Assembly: GCF_006265225.1 (NCBI RefSeq)
Contig: NZ_VDCS01000009.1
Span: forward strand, 154,002 to 218,001
DNA from: Allotamlana fucoidanivorans
GTDB taxonomy: Bacteria > Bacteroidota > Bacteroidia > Flavobacteriales > Flavobacteriaceae
DNA: 64,000 nucleotides
Reading direction: 5' to 3'
A program made the translations under genes and the position numbers. Within the stretch, counting starts at the first letter, position 1. Every line of letters begins with the position of its first letter. The notes under the pieces are model-generated. The model was not told the DNA's origin. It did no database searches and saw only the letters and a program-made list of their open reading frames with translations. Below, piece after piece: positions 34,999-44,068 of this stretch.

Positions 34999-35726
34999 CT
35001 TTTGTTTCTTCCCTTTTCATTGGGGTACAATGCGGGTAAATTATCACTTTGAAACACGTCTTTTGAATGGACATCAACCGCTGATAATTTCCCTGTAAAA
35101 GCGGCTCCCGTATCAATATTCCAAACATTAACAGCCTGCATTGGCATGTCTTTACCAAAATTAATAGTTGGCGTATGGCCAATAAAAATCTCTTTGTAAT
35201 GTTTTAATCTATTGGGGTACAACAATGAGGTTTTTGAAATGCTCTCATCCATTGTCAAGGCCATTTCCCAGAGCGTTCTGTCATAATAAAACGTTTTTGG
35301 ATTAGGCTCTTTAGTAATACCGTGCATAGAGGTAAATCCAGCATGTAAAAACAATCTGTTCTCATCATCTAGATAATAAAGTGGCATAGCTTCAAAAAAC
35401 TCTAAATGTATCTTTCTGTCTTCTTTTGAAAACCCTTGGTAACTCTCCATCGTTTCTTTTCCTCCATGCACATACCAAGTCATATCAACATGACCCGTTT
35501 TTAACCAATCTTCACACCAAACGTCATGATTTCCTTTAATAAAAACGCATTTTATTTTTTCTGAAAGCTCCACTAAAAATTGTACTACTTGGGCTGATTC
35601 ACTCCAGCCATCCACATAATCACCCATAAAAACAAGGGTATCATCATCTTTAACCTGCACTTTATTGAGTACTTGAATTAATGCTTTTAACCCCCCATGG
35701 ATATCACCAATTGCTATAACCCGCAT
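34995..35726 (-). CDS. Metallophosphoesterase, PPP-type serine/threonine phosphatase
   Basis: This 243-residue calcineurin-like phosphatase is of the bacterial PPP type. The metal-binding signatures are GDIHGGLKAL, GDYVDGW and IKGNHDVW, followed by VHGGKET and FIGHTPT. Members dephosphorylate proteins or small phosphate esters in the cytoplasm. It is convergent with the arsenosugar operon and is the last gene of the leftward block that begins with the DUF547 gene at 39.8 kb, though a 64-base gap separates it from the BamA-like gene. A link to arsenosugars is not shown. Confidence 0.92.
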   Translation of the reverse strand: MRVIAIGDIHGGLKALIQVLNKVQVKDDDTLVFMGDYVDGWSESAQVVQFLVELSEKIKCVFIKGNHDVWCEDWLKTGHVDMTWYVHGGKETMESYQGFSKEDRKIHLEFFEAMPLYYLDDENRLFLHAGFTSMHGITKEPNPKTFYYDRTLWEMALTMDESISKTSLLYPNRLKHYKEIFIGHTPTINFGKDMPMQAVNVWNIDTGAAFTGKLSAVDVHSKDVFQSDNLPALYPNEKGRNKS

Positions 35727-35790
35727 AACTTTTTTTTGGCTAATCTAATGGATTTAGGCCAAAACAACTAAATGAAAGTGGCTTTAATAC

Positions 35791-37056
35791 CTAAAAATAT
35801 TGCCCTATTCCAAAAACAAACCCTTGACTGGCATTTTTGGTAACACCATAGCCATAATCTATTCTAAAAATGGCGTTATAAATTTTTTTATGAATGAATC
35901 GGAATCCAAGACCTGGATAGACTTTTATATTGTCACTAATAAGAAAATCAGATAATGGCCCACCAGGGTTGCGCCAAGAACCGGCATCAATAAAAGCATT
36001 ACCTTGTAAAACAAACCAGCCTTTCTCTACTAAAGTAGCTCTATACTCAGTATTTAAAACCACAGAACCCGTACCACGATCAATCACATTTCCTACCCCA
36101 CGAATATTCACATTATTATCAACAGAAAATGGCGCAAAAGGCGTTTTATCATTAGTAGCCAAACCAAAACGTAATCTATTTGCCCAATTGCCATGTTTAC
36201 CAACACGCTGAAACCAAAAAAAGTCGTTCCAGCCCACAAAAAAATCTGGTAAAGTATCGTTGGTAGAGGTTACATATTGAAAGGTAAACCAGCTTCTAAA
36301 CCCTGATACGTATTGATAAAAATAATCTAACTTATTATAGTCGTACACAAAGCGTAATAACCATTTTTTTACGTTCAAATCTTGCGGCACATTTGGACTG
36401 GTAGCTCCAAATTGGTATTCATATGCCTCCTTAAAGTAATTTAAACCCAATTCAAAACGGTTATAAAAATTCATTTCATACAAACCCAACACCTCAAAAG
36501 AATCATTATTATAGCGATAGCTTGAAGAGGTGTTATCAAAAAAAACGGGCTCTAGTGTTGTTAAATCTTGCCTGTTTATAGCGAGCCCCCATTTGTTTGA
36601 AAACAGATAAGGCGCCCTAAAATTAATAGCATATGAACTGTAAATATCTTTTTGATAAAACCCACCAAAAATAATGCCTCTGTCTAAAGTATTAAACTCA
36701 TAAAGCCCTAACCTATACGCAAATTCATCATCATTTGTAGTATACACATTAAGCGAAGGTATAAGGGTAAAATTTTCTTCTATATTATATAAAACATGAT
36801 ACCCCTTTGCTTTATCTGGAAAAACTTGATAGTAAGCATGAGCAATTGAAGGTAAACGCTTCAACCTAACAATATCTTTATCAAGCATAGCTGAATCAAG
36901 CGCAGCGCCAATTTTTACTGTTGAAATTCTTTTAATAAAACTGGCTTTAACGCGATTATTCCCTTGAATTTTAAAATTATGAATCACCCTTTCTTGTCCG
37001 AAAACGTTCTGGAACAATAATAAAATAAGACCAAATAGAAATTGTGCGCTTTTCAT
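35791..37056 (-). CDS. BamA/TamA-family outer membrane protein
   Basis: This is a 421-residue exported protein with a signal peptide (about 20 residues, ending VFGQ). A single POTRA-like segment (about residues 24-95, VIHNFKIQGNNRVKASFIKR) is followed by a 16-strand-type barrel whose last strand ends FVFGIGQYF with a terminal aromatic residue. BamA has five POTRA domains, so this is a reduced relative, like other Bacteroidota surface-antigen proteins, and not the essential assembly factor. Its cargo or partner is unknown. It lies in a leftward block of envelope genes. Confidence 0.8.
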   Translation of the reverse strand: MKSAQFLFGLILLLFQNVFGQERVIHNFKIQGNNRVKASFIKRISTVKIGAALDSAMLDKDIVRLKRLPSIAHAYYQVFPDKAKGYHVLYNIEENFTLIPSLNVYTTNDDEFAYRLGLYEFNTLDRGIIFGGFYQKDIYSSYAINFRAPYLFSNKWGLAINRQDLTTLEPVFFDNTSSSYRYNNDSFEVLGLYEMNFYNRFELGLNYFKEAYEYQFGATSPNVPQDLNVKKWLLRFVYDYNKLDYFYQYVSGFRSWFTFQYVTSTNDTLPDFFVGWNDFFWFQRVGKHGNWANRLRFGLATNDKTPFAPFSVDNNVNIRGVGNVIDRGTGSVVLNTEYRATLVEKGWFVLQGNAFIDAGSWRNPGGPLSDFLISDNIKVYPGLGFRFIHKKIYNAIFRIDYGYGVTKNASQGFVFGIGQYF

Positions 37057-37072
37057 TCAAACAAAACGGGTG

Positions 37073-38080
37073 TTATTGCAATTGATATTGTTTTCTAATG
37101 ACTTCTTCAGCAGGTTTGTTTTGAGGTGTAAACCTATTATTTTCTAGACCTCCAACCTCGGTATGATTATGAAACCATTTCCAAACAAACCCTCCTGCAA
37201 ACCAAGGCTCATGCCAAAAGGTTTCATACAAGGCTGTCATAGCATTTGTTTGGGCTAATGGATTATTACCTCCCGACGCTCTGCTAGTTTGCCAAGGTTC
37301 TTTCCCTGTATAGTCAACACTTCTATAACCATATTCAGTAAACAGCACAGCTTTATTATACTTTTCTGCCATAGTCTTTATCACTAATTTATAAGGTTCC
37401 CAGCCTTTTAAGCAATCTTCAATAGTTGGGGTCTTTGCTTCACTTACTGGAAAATAAGCATCAATACCTATAAAATCAAGTTGATCCCAAAACAGTGTAC
37501 GCTTAAATTCATCCCAGTTGGCGGCATAGGTGAGTTTTCCTTTGTAAATGGCTTTTATTTTTAAGATTAAATTCTTCCAATATTCTGGTCTGTTTTCTAT
37601 AAATTTTTCTAATTCGGTTCCAATACAAAATATAGGGACTTTCATAGTTTCTGCCAACTGCGCATACTCTAAAATAAAACGAGAATATGCTGTTTCTAGT
37701 AGCTGCCAATGTGCTTCGCTCTCCATTTTAATGAGACCTGTATATTTACCACGCCAAACCCATATTTGAGGTTTTAACATGATTTTGATATTATGCTTTC
37801 GTAGTGTTTTAATATACTGTATCACGCCATCTTTTCGTTCCCCAAACCACTGCCTGTCTGTATTAAATATAATATCTGGATGTGATATATCTTCAATAAA
37901 TCCAAAAGGCATAATAGCCGCATAATTGGCATTAACTTTAACAACAGGTTTAATGTTAGTATGGTCAATCTCATGTTTTGAAGCCACAAAACTAACGCCA
38001 TTAATCTTCTCTGTTTGTGGTTTACAAGCACCAAAACTAAACATCAAAATAAGGGTTACGGCGTGTTTTAAAGATGTCAT
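37073..38080 (-). CDS. Lipoprotein glycoside hydrolase, GH113-like TIM barrel
   Basis: This is a 335-residue lipoprotein (lipobox SFGACKPQ, Cys near residue 19) with a clan-A TIM barrel. Likely catalytic residues are the Glu in IFCIGTELEKFIE (acid/base) and the Glu in AVLFTEYGYRS (nucleophile). GIDAYFPVSEAK and the C-terminal AGGFVWKWFHNH also fit the GH113 beta-mannanase-like group common in Bacteroidota. The substrate is not certain. It starts 36 bases after the gene at 38.1 kb, with no SusC/SusD pair nearby, so it is not part of a standard polysaccharide utilisation locus. Confidence 0.82.
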   Translation of the reverse strand: MTSLKHAVTLILMFSFGACKPQTEKINGVSFVASKHEIDHTNIKPVVKVNANYAAIMPFGFIEDISHPDIIFNTDRQWFGERKDGVIQYIKTLRKHNIKIMLKPQIWVWRGKYTGLIKMESEAHWQLLETAYSRFILEYAQLAETMKVPIFCIGTELEKFIENRPEYWKNLILKIKAIYKGKLTYAANWDEFKRTLFWDQLDFIGIDAYFPVSEAKTPTIEDCLKGWEPYKLVIKTMAEKYNKAVLFTEYGYRSVDYTGKEPWQTSRASGGNNPLAQTNAMTALYETFWHEPWFAGGFVWKWFHNHTEVGGLENNRFTPQNKPAEEVIRKQYQLQ

Positions 38081-38116
38081 GAATACAATTTTACATTCCT
38101 AAATTACCATAATTAC

Positions 38117-39040
38117 TCAAAACAATGCTCTAAGTCCTAAACTAAATGTTTGCCCTAAACCTTGAAAACTATAACCTCTAATAAATTTTCCAAATGATGC
38201 CTCAATATTAAGTATTTTGGTTATTTGGTATTTACCACCAAAACCTAATTGGGTATAGTTTTGTGAAAAATTGTTTCCTAAATCAATTAAAAAGGCCTGT
38301 TGACCGTTAATAAAAATAGTTGATTTTGAAGTTGGAAAATAACTCAAAAAAGCACTTATAGGCATAAACAAGCTATTATTTGCATAACGCTCTGATATAT
38401 TTGCGGTATTAAAATCAGCATCTGTTGATTTTTCTCCAAAATTAAAACCTAAATCTATTTCGGTAAAAATTTGCCATTTATCAGCCCCAAAAGTATTATC
38501 ATAAAAGAATTTTGTTTCCCAAAACACACTTCTTTTATCTAAATACACAGGATCATTATTCTCACCTGGAAATGCCTCGTCTTTAAACACAGGAAAATAC
38601 ACCGATGAGGTCACAGAAAATGTAGGCAAACTTACAAAAGGTTGCACTCTAATGGAAGGTGCTAAAGTGGTTAATCCGCTTCTCGAATTCACTAAATCGT
38701 TTTTAAACTTAAAAACATCAAGCGCACCAGCGCCGTTAAATGTGTTTGACCTTATTTGAAAAACAAGCCCAATATTCACTCGAGCCTTAGCACTTATACC
38801 AGTATAAATTTCAGTAGTATTTGTAAAAAACGTTTCTCTTGGTATTGTAACGGACTTAGTCCCGGCATCTGTTCTTTCGGTTTGTGTATAAACACTATTA
38901 AAAAATTTAATATCCCACTGCCCCTTACTTAAAAGTTTAGATGGTGTGTAGGTTTGTATATTACTTCGTTCTTGTTCATTTTGAGAAAAACCGTAAAAAG
39001 TGAGGGTAAACATAAAGGCAAGGGTACATAGTCTTTTCAT
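38117..39040 (-). CDS. Outer membrane beta-barrel protein, uncharacterised
   Basis: This is a 307-residue protein with a signal peptide (MKRLCTLAFMFTLTFYGFSQ) and no recognisable enzymatic motif. The mature part is rich in alternating aromatic and polar strands, with TPSKLLSKGQWDIKFFNSVYTQT near the start, YFPVFKDEAFPGENNDP in the middle and a C-terminal aromatic end (SLGLRALF). It should be an outer membrane barrel. It lies 27 bases downstream of a DUF547 gene and upstream of the GH113-like lipoprotein, probably in one transcript. The function is unknown. Confidence 0.72.
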   Translation of the reverse strand: MKRLCTLAFMFTLTFYGFSQNEQERSNIQTYTPSKLLSKGQWDIKFFNSVYTQTERTDAGTKSVTIPRETFFTNTTEIYTGISAKARVNIGLVFQIRSNTFNGAGALDVFKFKNDLVNSRSGLTTLAPSIRVQPFVSLPTFSVTSSVYFPVFKDEAFPGENNDPVYLDKRSVFWETKFFYDNTFGADKWQIFTEIDLGFNFGEKSTDADFNTANISERYANNSLFMPISAFLSYFPTSKSTIFINGQQAFLIDLGNNFSQNYTQLGFGGKYQITKILNIEASFGKFIRGYSFQGLGQTFSLGLRALF

Positions 39041-39067
39041 TTGAAATAGTTTATTTGGTTTCTATTT

Positions 39068-39781
39068 TTATTGTTTGTTTATACTCCAGTTGTAAGGAAA
39101 ATAGCGAAGTTTAAATGTGCTGGATATTACATCAGCTCGGTATTGGTTAATAAAATCAATCTCTGTGCTACCATGCATAGTAAAGTCTTCTTTATACCAT
39201 TCCATAATTTGAGAGACTTCTACGCGATTTTTCTTGAAATTTACGCGAATAAAATCACCATTTAAGGCCAATTTAGTTTGTTGTTCTAGTTGTGTTTCTA
39301 GGGTTTCAGGTAGGTAGGCTTCACTAATTAAAGGCGGACACCCAATAGCTCCGCAAACCAATACAAAATGAAATCGGGCATCATTAAATTGAGCTCTTAA
39401 TAGTTTATGCTCTATATCATTTAATGTAACTTTTTTACTTGCTAAGTTGAAGGTTGTTTTATCAAAAAAACCAGAGACATCAAGAGGCGAGTTGATTGGA
39501 TAATTATCAACAACACCTTTTATAACGGCCAGATTATAAGCATTTATCCAAAAAGATTGATAGACCAATTCTTCCGATTTTTCAATTGAAATTGTCTCTC
39601 CTATATTCATTAATTCTTCAAGCGCTTTAGTATCCTTTTTAATAGCTTCATAGGCTACTTTGCCGTTAACAACATGGATTTTTAAGAATGTATCCGTTTT
39701 ATTAAAAAAAGCTTCAACATTCTGGGCTCGCAAAGAGAAAGCAGCCCACAGGAAGACAAAAAATAGTATAGATTGTTTCAT
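39068..39781 (-). CDS. DUF547 exported protein
   Basis: This is a 237-residue protein with a signal peptide (about 19 residues, ending LRAQN) and a DUF547 domain. It is a paralogue of the DUF547 lipoprotein at 33.4 kb: SFWINAYNLAVIKGVVDNYP, TLNDIEHKLLR and HFVLVCGAIGCPPL align with the corresponding blocks there. Unlike that protein it has no lipobox, so it should be soluble in the periplasm. It is the first gene of the leftward block and divergent from the FAD oxidoreductase gene across 215 bases. Confidence 0.85.
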   Translation of the reverse strand: MKQSILFFVFLWAAFSLRAQNVEAFFNKTDTFLKIHVVNGKVAYEAIKKDTKALEELMNIGETISIEKSEELVYQSFWINAYNLAVIKGVVDNYPINSPLDVSGFFDKTTFNLASKKVTLNDIEHKLLRAQFNDARFHFVLVCGAIGCPPLISEAYLPETLETQLEQQTKLALNGDFIRVNFKKNRVEVSQIMEWYKEDFTMHGSTEIDFINQYRADVISSTFKLRYFPYNWSINKQ

Positions 39782-39954
39782 CTGTTTTTCTGAAAGTTTG
39801 AGTTAGTTATCACGTTTACCATAACTAAGTCCTATTAATCAACTTAAACTTTCATAAAAAGTACAGAAAATTTCTCGTCTTAAATTCAAGTATGTCCTTA
39901 CAAAGGAACTTCAATTTAAATCCGTTCTAAATTAAACGTCAAATATTAAGTTCT

Positions 39955-39962
39955 TATCTTTA
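39955..39962 (+). promoter_or_regulatory. -7-like element upstream of the redox/glycosyltransferase operon
   Basis: TATCTTTA matches TAnnTTT with the last base changed, 34 bases before the FAD oxidoreductase start. A weak TTA lies 20 bases further upstream. Confidence 0.35.
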
Positions 39963-39996
39963 GGAACGACCGAAATGACTCAACTACCAAACAAAT

Positions 39997-41304
39997 ATGG
40001 AAGAACACACTGTTATAATAGGCAACGGCATATCTGGTGTTACAGCTGCCAGACATATTAGAAAGCTTTCAAAAAAGCGTATTACCATAGTTTCTTCAGA
40101 AACAGATTATTTCTTTTCTCGTACCGCTTTAATGTATGTTTATATGGGACATATGACTTTTGAGCATACCCAGCCTTACGAAAATTGGTTTTGGAAAAAA
40201 AACAAAATAGACTTAAAAAAAGGATTTATAAAACAGGTGGATACCGACAATAAACAACTTCTCTTTTCAAATAATGACACGCTTAACTATGACACTTTAA
40301 TTATTGCTACAGGAAGCAAACCCAACAAATTTGGCTGGCCTGGTGAAAATCTAAATGGCGTAATGGGCATGTACCATAAACAAGATTTAGAAAACCTTGA
40401 AAAATACGCTCCAAACAATTCTGTATGTAAACGTGCCGTGATTGTTGGAGGTGGTCTTATAGGCATAGAATTAGCTGAAATGCTACATTCAAGACGTATT
40501 CCTGTAACGTTTTTAGTAAGGGAAAACAGTTTCTGGAATGGTATTTTGCCCGAAGGCGAAAGTGCTATGATAAACAGGCATATTAAAAATCACCATATTG
40601 ATTTAAGACTTAGTTCCAATTTAAAAGAAATTATAGCTGATGAAAACGGAAAAGTTAAATCTATTATCATAGAGGAAACTGGTGAAGAAATACCGTGTAA
40701 TGTGGTTGGACTAACCGCTGGGGTATCTCCAAATATAGATTTTTTAAAAGACTCCAATATTGAAATAGGTAAAGGAGTTAAAGTCAATCGGTATTTAGAG
40801 ACCAACATCACCAATGTCTATGCTATTGGCGATTGTGCCGAGCAACATGCCCCCATAGGGCAACGCAGACCCATTGAAGCCGTGTGGTATACTGGACGCA
40901 TGATGGGAGAAACCGTAGCACAGACTATTTGCGGCAACAAAACAAAATACACCCCTGGGCACTGGTTTAACTCCGCTAAATTTTTTGATATTGAATACCA
41001 AACCTATGGTTGGGTACATGGCGCTAAAGGGAAGCCTGATTATGAAACGCATTTCCATTGGAAACACCATGATGACACCAAATGTATTACCATAGCCTAC
41101 CATAGCCAAAATAGAACTTTTTTAGGCATAAACACCTTTGGTATTAGAATGCGGCATGACACCTTTGACCGATGGTTATCGGAAAATAAAAGTGTTGAAT
41201 ACGTAATTCAACATTTAAAAGAAGCCAACTTTGACCCTGAATTCTATAAATGTTACGCTCCTGAAATACAGACCGCATTTTACAAAAACCTTGAAACTGT
41301 CTAA
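39997..41304 (+). CDS. FAD-dependent pyridine nucleotide-disulfide-type oxidoreductase
   Basis: This is a 435-residue flavoprotein. The FAD-binding start is TVIIGNGISGVTAARHIRKL, the NAD(P)H domain has RAVIVGGGLIGIELAEML, and NVYAIGDCAEQHAP is the second FAD motif. It resembles NADH-dependent reductases such as nitrite reductase large-subunit or rubredoxin-reductase relatives. The C-terminal part of about 120 residues (HWFNSAKFFDIEYQTYGWV) is not the usual dimerisation domain. It lies 3 bases before the 4Fe-4S membrane protein gene, so the two probably form one electron-transfer unit. Confidence 0.88.
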   Translation: MEEHTVIIGNGISGVTAARHIRKLSKKRITIVSSETDYFFSRTALMYVYMGHMTFEHTQPYENWFWKKNKIDLKKGFIKQVDTDNKQLLFSNNDTLNYDTLIIATGSKPNKFGWPGENLNGVMGMYHKQDLENLEKYAPNNSVCKRAVIVGGGLIGIELAEMLHSRRIPVTFLVRENSFWNGILPEGESAMINRHIKNHHIDLRLSSNLKEIIADENGKVKSIIIEETGEEIPCNVVGLTAGVSPNIDFLKDSNIEIGKGVKVNRYLETNITNVYAIGDCAEQHAPIGQRRPIEAVWYTGRMMGETVAQTICGNKTKYTPGHWFNSAKFFDIEYQTYGWVHGAKGKPDYETHFHWKHHDDTKCITIAYHSQNRTFLGINTFGIRMRHDTFDRWLSENKSVEYVIQHLKEANFDPEFYKCYAPEIQTAFYKNLETV

Positions 41305-41307
41305 CTT

Positions 41308-42900
41308 ATGAATAGCAAGATTAATCATAGTATGTCATTAGCAAAACCTGATGCTCTTGGTATTTCCAATATGCATAAAGTGGCTTTGTGCATTGGAATT
41401 GTTGGACTTTTTATTTTGATTTTAGCTTTATGCCATGTTGACTTCCCAAATAAGGGGCTGTTTCTTACGTTATCACTAGGGCTTATAGCACTTGGCATAG
41501 TACTTTATTCAAGAGCATCCTATGTTAACACTATGGGAGGCATAAAAAATGATGGCGTTTGGTTTAAATCTGTTTCCTCAAGAGGGATTTGGGGATGGAT
41601 GGCAGGCGTTATACTAACCACTTTTTACATAGTTCTTTACTTCTTTCCTAAGTATTTAGGCTTGGGTGAAAATGGCGCAGAAAATGAGGGACTTATTGGT
41701 TTATTTGACCCTCTAAGTCAGTTATTAAGTAATCGTCCTGCAAGCCAATGGTTTGTATATGGCACACTTTATACACTCGCTATTTTAACGTTTGGCGTTA
41801 AGTTTATTCTCAAATATAAACACAACAAATACCAACAATTAAGAACCTTGTCCGTAATGTTTTTTCAATTAGGTTTTGCTTTTTTAATTCCTGAATTTAT
41901 GTACGTCATGAACAATGACTTGCCTTATTACGATTTAAAAAACATTTGGCCACTAAACTATTATCTGTTTGATGAATGGTCTGTAAAAGCTTTTTTATCT
42001 AGCGGAAATATTGGTTTAGGCTTATTACTCTTTGGCATTATTTCCATTTTTGTAATCACCCCTATTTTAACATACAAGTACGGAAAACGATGGTACTGTT
42101 CCTGGGTTTGTGGATGCGGCGGTTTAGCTGAAACTGCGGGTGATTCGTTCAGACAATTATCATCAAAGAAACGCTATGCCTGGCAAATTGAACGGTGGCT
42201 AATTCATCTTGTTTTGGTGTTCTCTGTGGTTATGACCACTGCTATGATCTATACCTATCTTGGTTATGACAGTAATGATTTCTGGCTTACAAGAGGACTT
42301 TTTATCAGTTTGGTGATCGGGTTCTTAACTTTAATTTTTGTAGGTGTTATGATTTTTAAACGTCAAGAACTAGCTAAAGATGCCAAATATGGAGCCCTTG
42401 GATTTTTTACTATCATTTTGCTTTTGGCTTTTATGCATACTACAAGCACAACAGAGCACTTATTCTATATTAATTCAGGCACACTAAGATCGGCTTATGG
42501 GCTTTATATTGGTTCCATTTTTTCTGGAGTTATTGGCACAGGATTTTACCCTATTTTAGGCAACAGAGCTTGGTGCAGATTTGGCTGCCCTATGGCTGCC
42601 GTATTAGGATTTCAACAAAGGTTATTTTCAAAATTCAGAATAACAACAAATGGCGGACAATGCATTTCATGTGGTAATTGTTCTACTTACTGCGAAATGG
42701 GAATTGATGTACGTGCCTATGCTCAAAAAGGAGAAAATATTGTTCGCTCTAGTTGTGTGGGTTGTGGTATCTGCGCTGCGGTATGTCCTCGTGGCGTACT
42801 CAAATTAGAAAACCAAAGCATGAAAGGACGCATAAACCCCAATGATGTTTTATTAGGTAATGACGTTGACCTTATGCATTTTGTAAACAAAAAAAATTGA
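41308..42900 (+). CDS. 4Fe-4S membrane protein, NosR/NapH-like
   Basis: This is a 530-residue polytopic membrane protein with several hydrophobic helices and iron-sulfur motifs. CSWVCGCGG and WCRFGCPMAAVLG are the cytoplasmic CxxxCP-type motifs of NapH/NosR/CcoG-like proteins. The C-terminus has two ferredoxin clusters: CISCGNCSTYCEMGI and CVGCGICAAVCPRG. It should carry electrons from the cytoplasm through the membrane, probably from the FAD oxidoreductase encoded just upstream. The electron acceptor is not evident. Its stop overlaps the TTG start of the next gene (TTGA). Confidence 0.88.
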   Translation: MNSKINHSMSLAKPDALGISNMHKVALCIGIVGLFILILALCHVDFPNKGLFLTLSLGLIALGIVLYSRASYVNTMGGIKNDGVWFKSVSSRGIWGWMAGVILTTFYIVLYFFPKYLGLGENGAENEGLIGLFDPLSQLLSNRPASQWFVYGTLYTLAILTFGVKFILKYKHNKYQQLRTLSVMFFQLGFAFLIPEFMYVMNNDLPYYDLKNIWPLNYYLFDEWSVKAFLSSGNIGLGLLLFGIISIFVITPILTYKYGKRWYCSWVCGCGGLAETAGDSFRQLSSKKRYAWQIERWLIHLVLVFSVVMTTAMIYTYLGYDSNDFWLTRGLFISLVIGFLTLIFVGVMIFKRQELAKDAKYGALGFFTIILLLAFMHTTSTTEHLFYINSGTLRSAYGLYIGSIFSGVIGTGFYPILGNRAWCRFGCPMAAVLGFQQRLFSKFRITTNGGQCISCGNCSTYCEMGIDVRAYAQKGENIVRSSCVGCGICAAVCPRGVLKLENQSMKGRINPNDVLLGNDVDLMHFVNKKN

Positions 42901-43379
42901 TACGATTACCTCTATGTTTAGCTTTTTTTGTCGGTGTAGTTTTTACAGTTAGCGCCCAAAAGGTCTATCAAAAAAATTATGACCCCCAACAGCTTTTAAT
43001 CTCGGAAGGCTGGATGCAAAGTCACAAAAAACAAAACTACTGGTATTTTTACCATCCAAATGGCAAGATCAAAGCGGAAGGACATTACACTGAAAATGTA
43101 AAGACAAACTACTGGATTTTTTATAACTACAATGGTAAAAAGGAAAAAGAAGGCAGATTTCTTCAAAATAAAAAATCAGGATGGTGGCTATTTTATGATA
43201 AAAATCAAAATATTGAACATAAATGTCAATTAAAAGACAATCTGAAAAACGGATTTTGTTTAATATATAAAAATGAGGTTTTAGTGGCTGCTTCTAAGTA
43301 TAAATCTGGCAAAAAATTAAAAGAATGGACTAACTTTGCCGACTTTAAAAGAGACAATAAATTAAGTAATCTCAAATGA
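42897..43379 (+). CDS. MORN-like/YwqK-type repeat protein
   Basis: This is a 160-residue exported protein with a signal peptide ending TVSAQ and at least three copies of a 20-23 residue antitoxin-YwqK/MORN-like repeat (WYFYHPNGKIKAEGHYTEN, WIFYNYNGKKEKEGRFLQN, WWLFYDKNQNIEHKCQLKD). Such repeats form beta-hairpin stacks used for binding. The start is TTG, in an overlapping stop/start TTGA, and the end overlaps the following gene as ATGA. This argues for tight co-translation with the redox and glycosyltransferase genes. The molecular role is unknown. Confidence 0.8.
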   Translation: MIRLPLCLAFFVGVVFTVSAQKVYQKNYDPQQLLISEGWMQSHKKQNYWYFYHPNGKIKAEGHYTENVKTNYWIFYNYNGKKEKEGRFLQNKKSGWWLFYDKNQNIEHKCQLKDNLKNGFCLIYKNEVLVAASKYKSGKKLKEWTNFADFKRDNKLSNLK

Positions 43380-44068
43380 CCAAAATAAAAGTTATCATTC
43401 CTGCTTTTAATGAGGCTGACTCCATTGGTCTGGTTGTAAAAGACATCCCTAAACAGGTTGATGAAGTTGTTGTTGTAAATAATAACTCTAATGATAGTAC
43501 TGAACTTAATGCAAAAAAAGCAGGTGCAACCGTTTTAAAAGAGATACACAAAGGCTATGGTCATGCCTGTTTAAAAGGTTTAGCTTATATAGCTAATTTA
43601 CCTCAAAAACCAGACATCATTGTATTTCTTGATGGTGATTATAGTGATTATCCTGAAGAACTTGATAACATTGTCGCTCCAATCATAGAAAAGAATATTG
43701 ATTTTGTTATTGGAGCCAGAGTAAAAGCATTGAGAGCATCAGGATCAATGACTATACCTCAAATTTTTGGCAATTGGTTGGCCACAACACTTATGAAGCT
43801 ATTCTTTAGAGCGCAGTTTACAGATTTGGGACCATTTAGAGCTATTAAATATGATAAACTTGTAGGATTAAACATGGAAGACAAGACCTATGGTTGGACA
43901 ATAGAAATGCAACTAAAAGTCTTAAAACAAAAATTATCATATACAGAAATACCTGTTAAATATAGAAATAGGATTGGTACCTCAAAAGTTTCTGGCACGA
44001 TAAAAGGAGCGGTTTTAGCGGGTGTTAAAATCTTAGGGTGGATTTTTAAATACAGTTTTAAAAAATGA
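43376..44068 (+). CDS. Glycosyltransferase family 2, polyprenyl-phosphate type
   Basis: This is a 230-residue GT2 enzyme without long membrane segments. It has KIKVIIPAFNEADSIGLVVKDI, VVVNNNSNDST, HKGYGHACLKGL and the metal site FLDGDYSDYPEEL. FTDLGPFRAIKYDKL and YGWTIEMQLK are typical of dolichol/polyprenol-phosphate sugar synthases. It would then load a sugar on a lipid carrier, perhaps for the polytopic transferase at 47.2 kb. It overlaps both neighbours by four bases (ATGA). The sugar and acceptor are not determinable. Confidence 0.87.
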   Translation: MTKIKVIIPAFNEADSIGLVVKDIPKQVDEVVVVNNNSNDSTELNAKKAGATVLKEIHKGYGHACLKGLAYIANLPQKPDIIVFLDGDYSDYPEELDNIVAPIIEKNIDFVIGARVKALRASGSMTIPQIFGNWLATTLMKLFFRAQFTDLGPFRAIKYDKLVGLNMEDKTYGWTIEMQLKVLKQKLSYTEIPVKYRNRIGTSKVSGTIKGAVLAGVKILGWIFKYSFKK

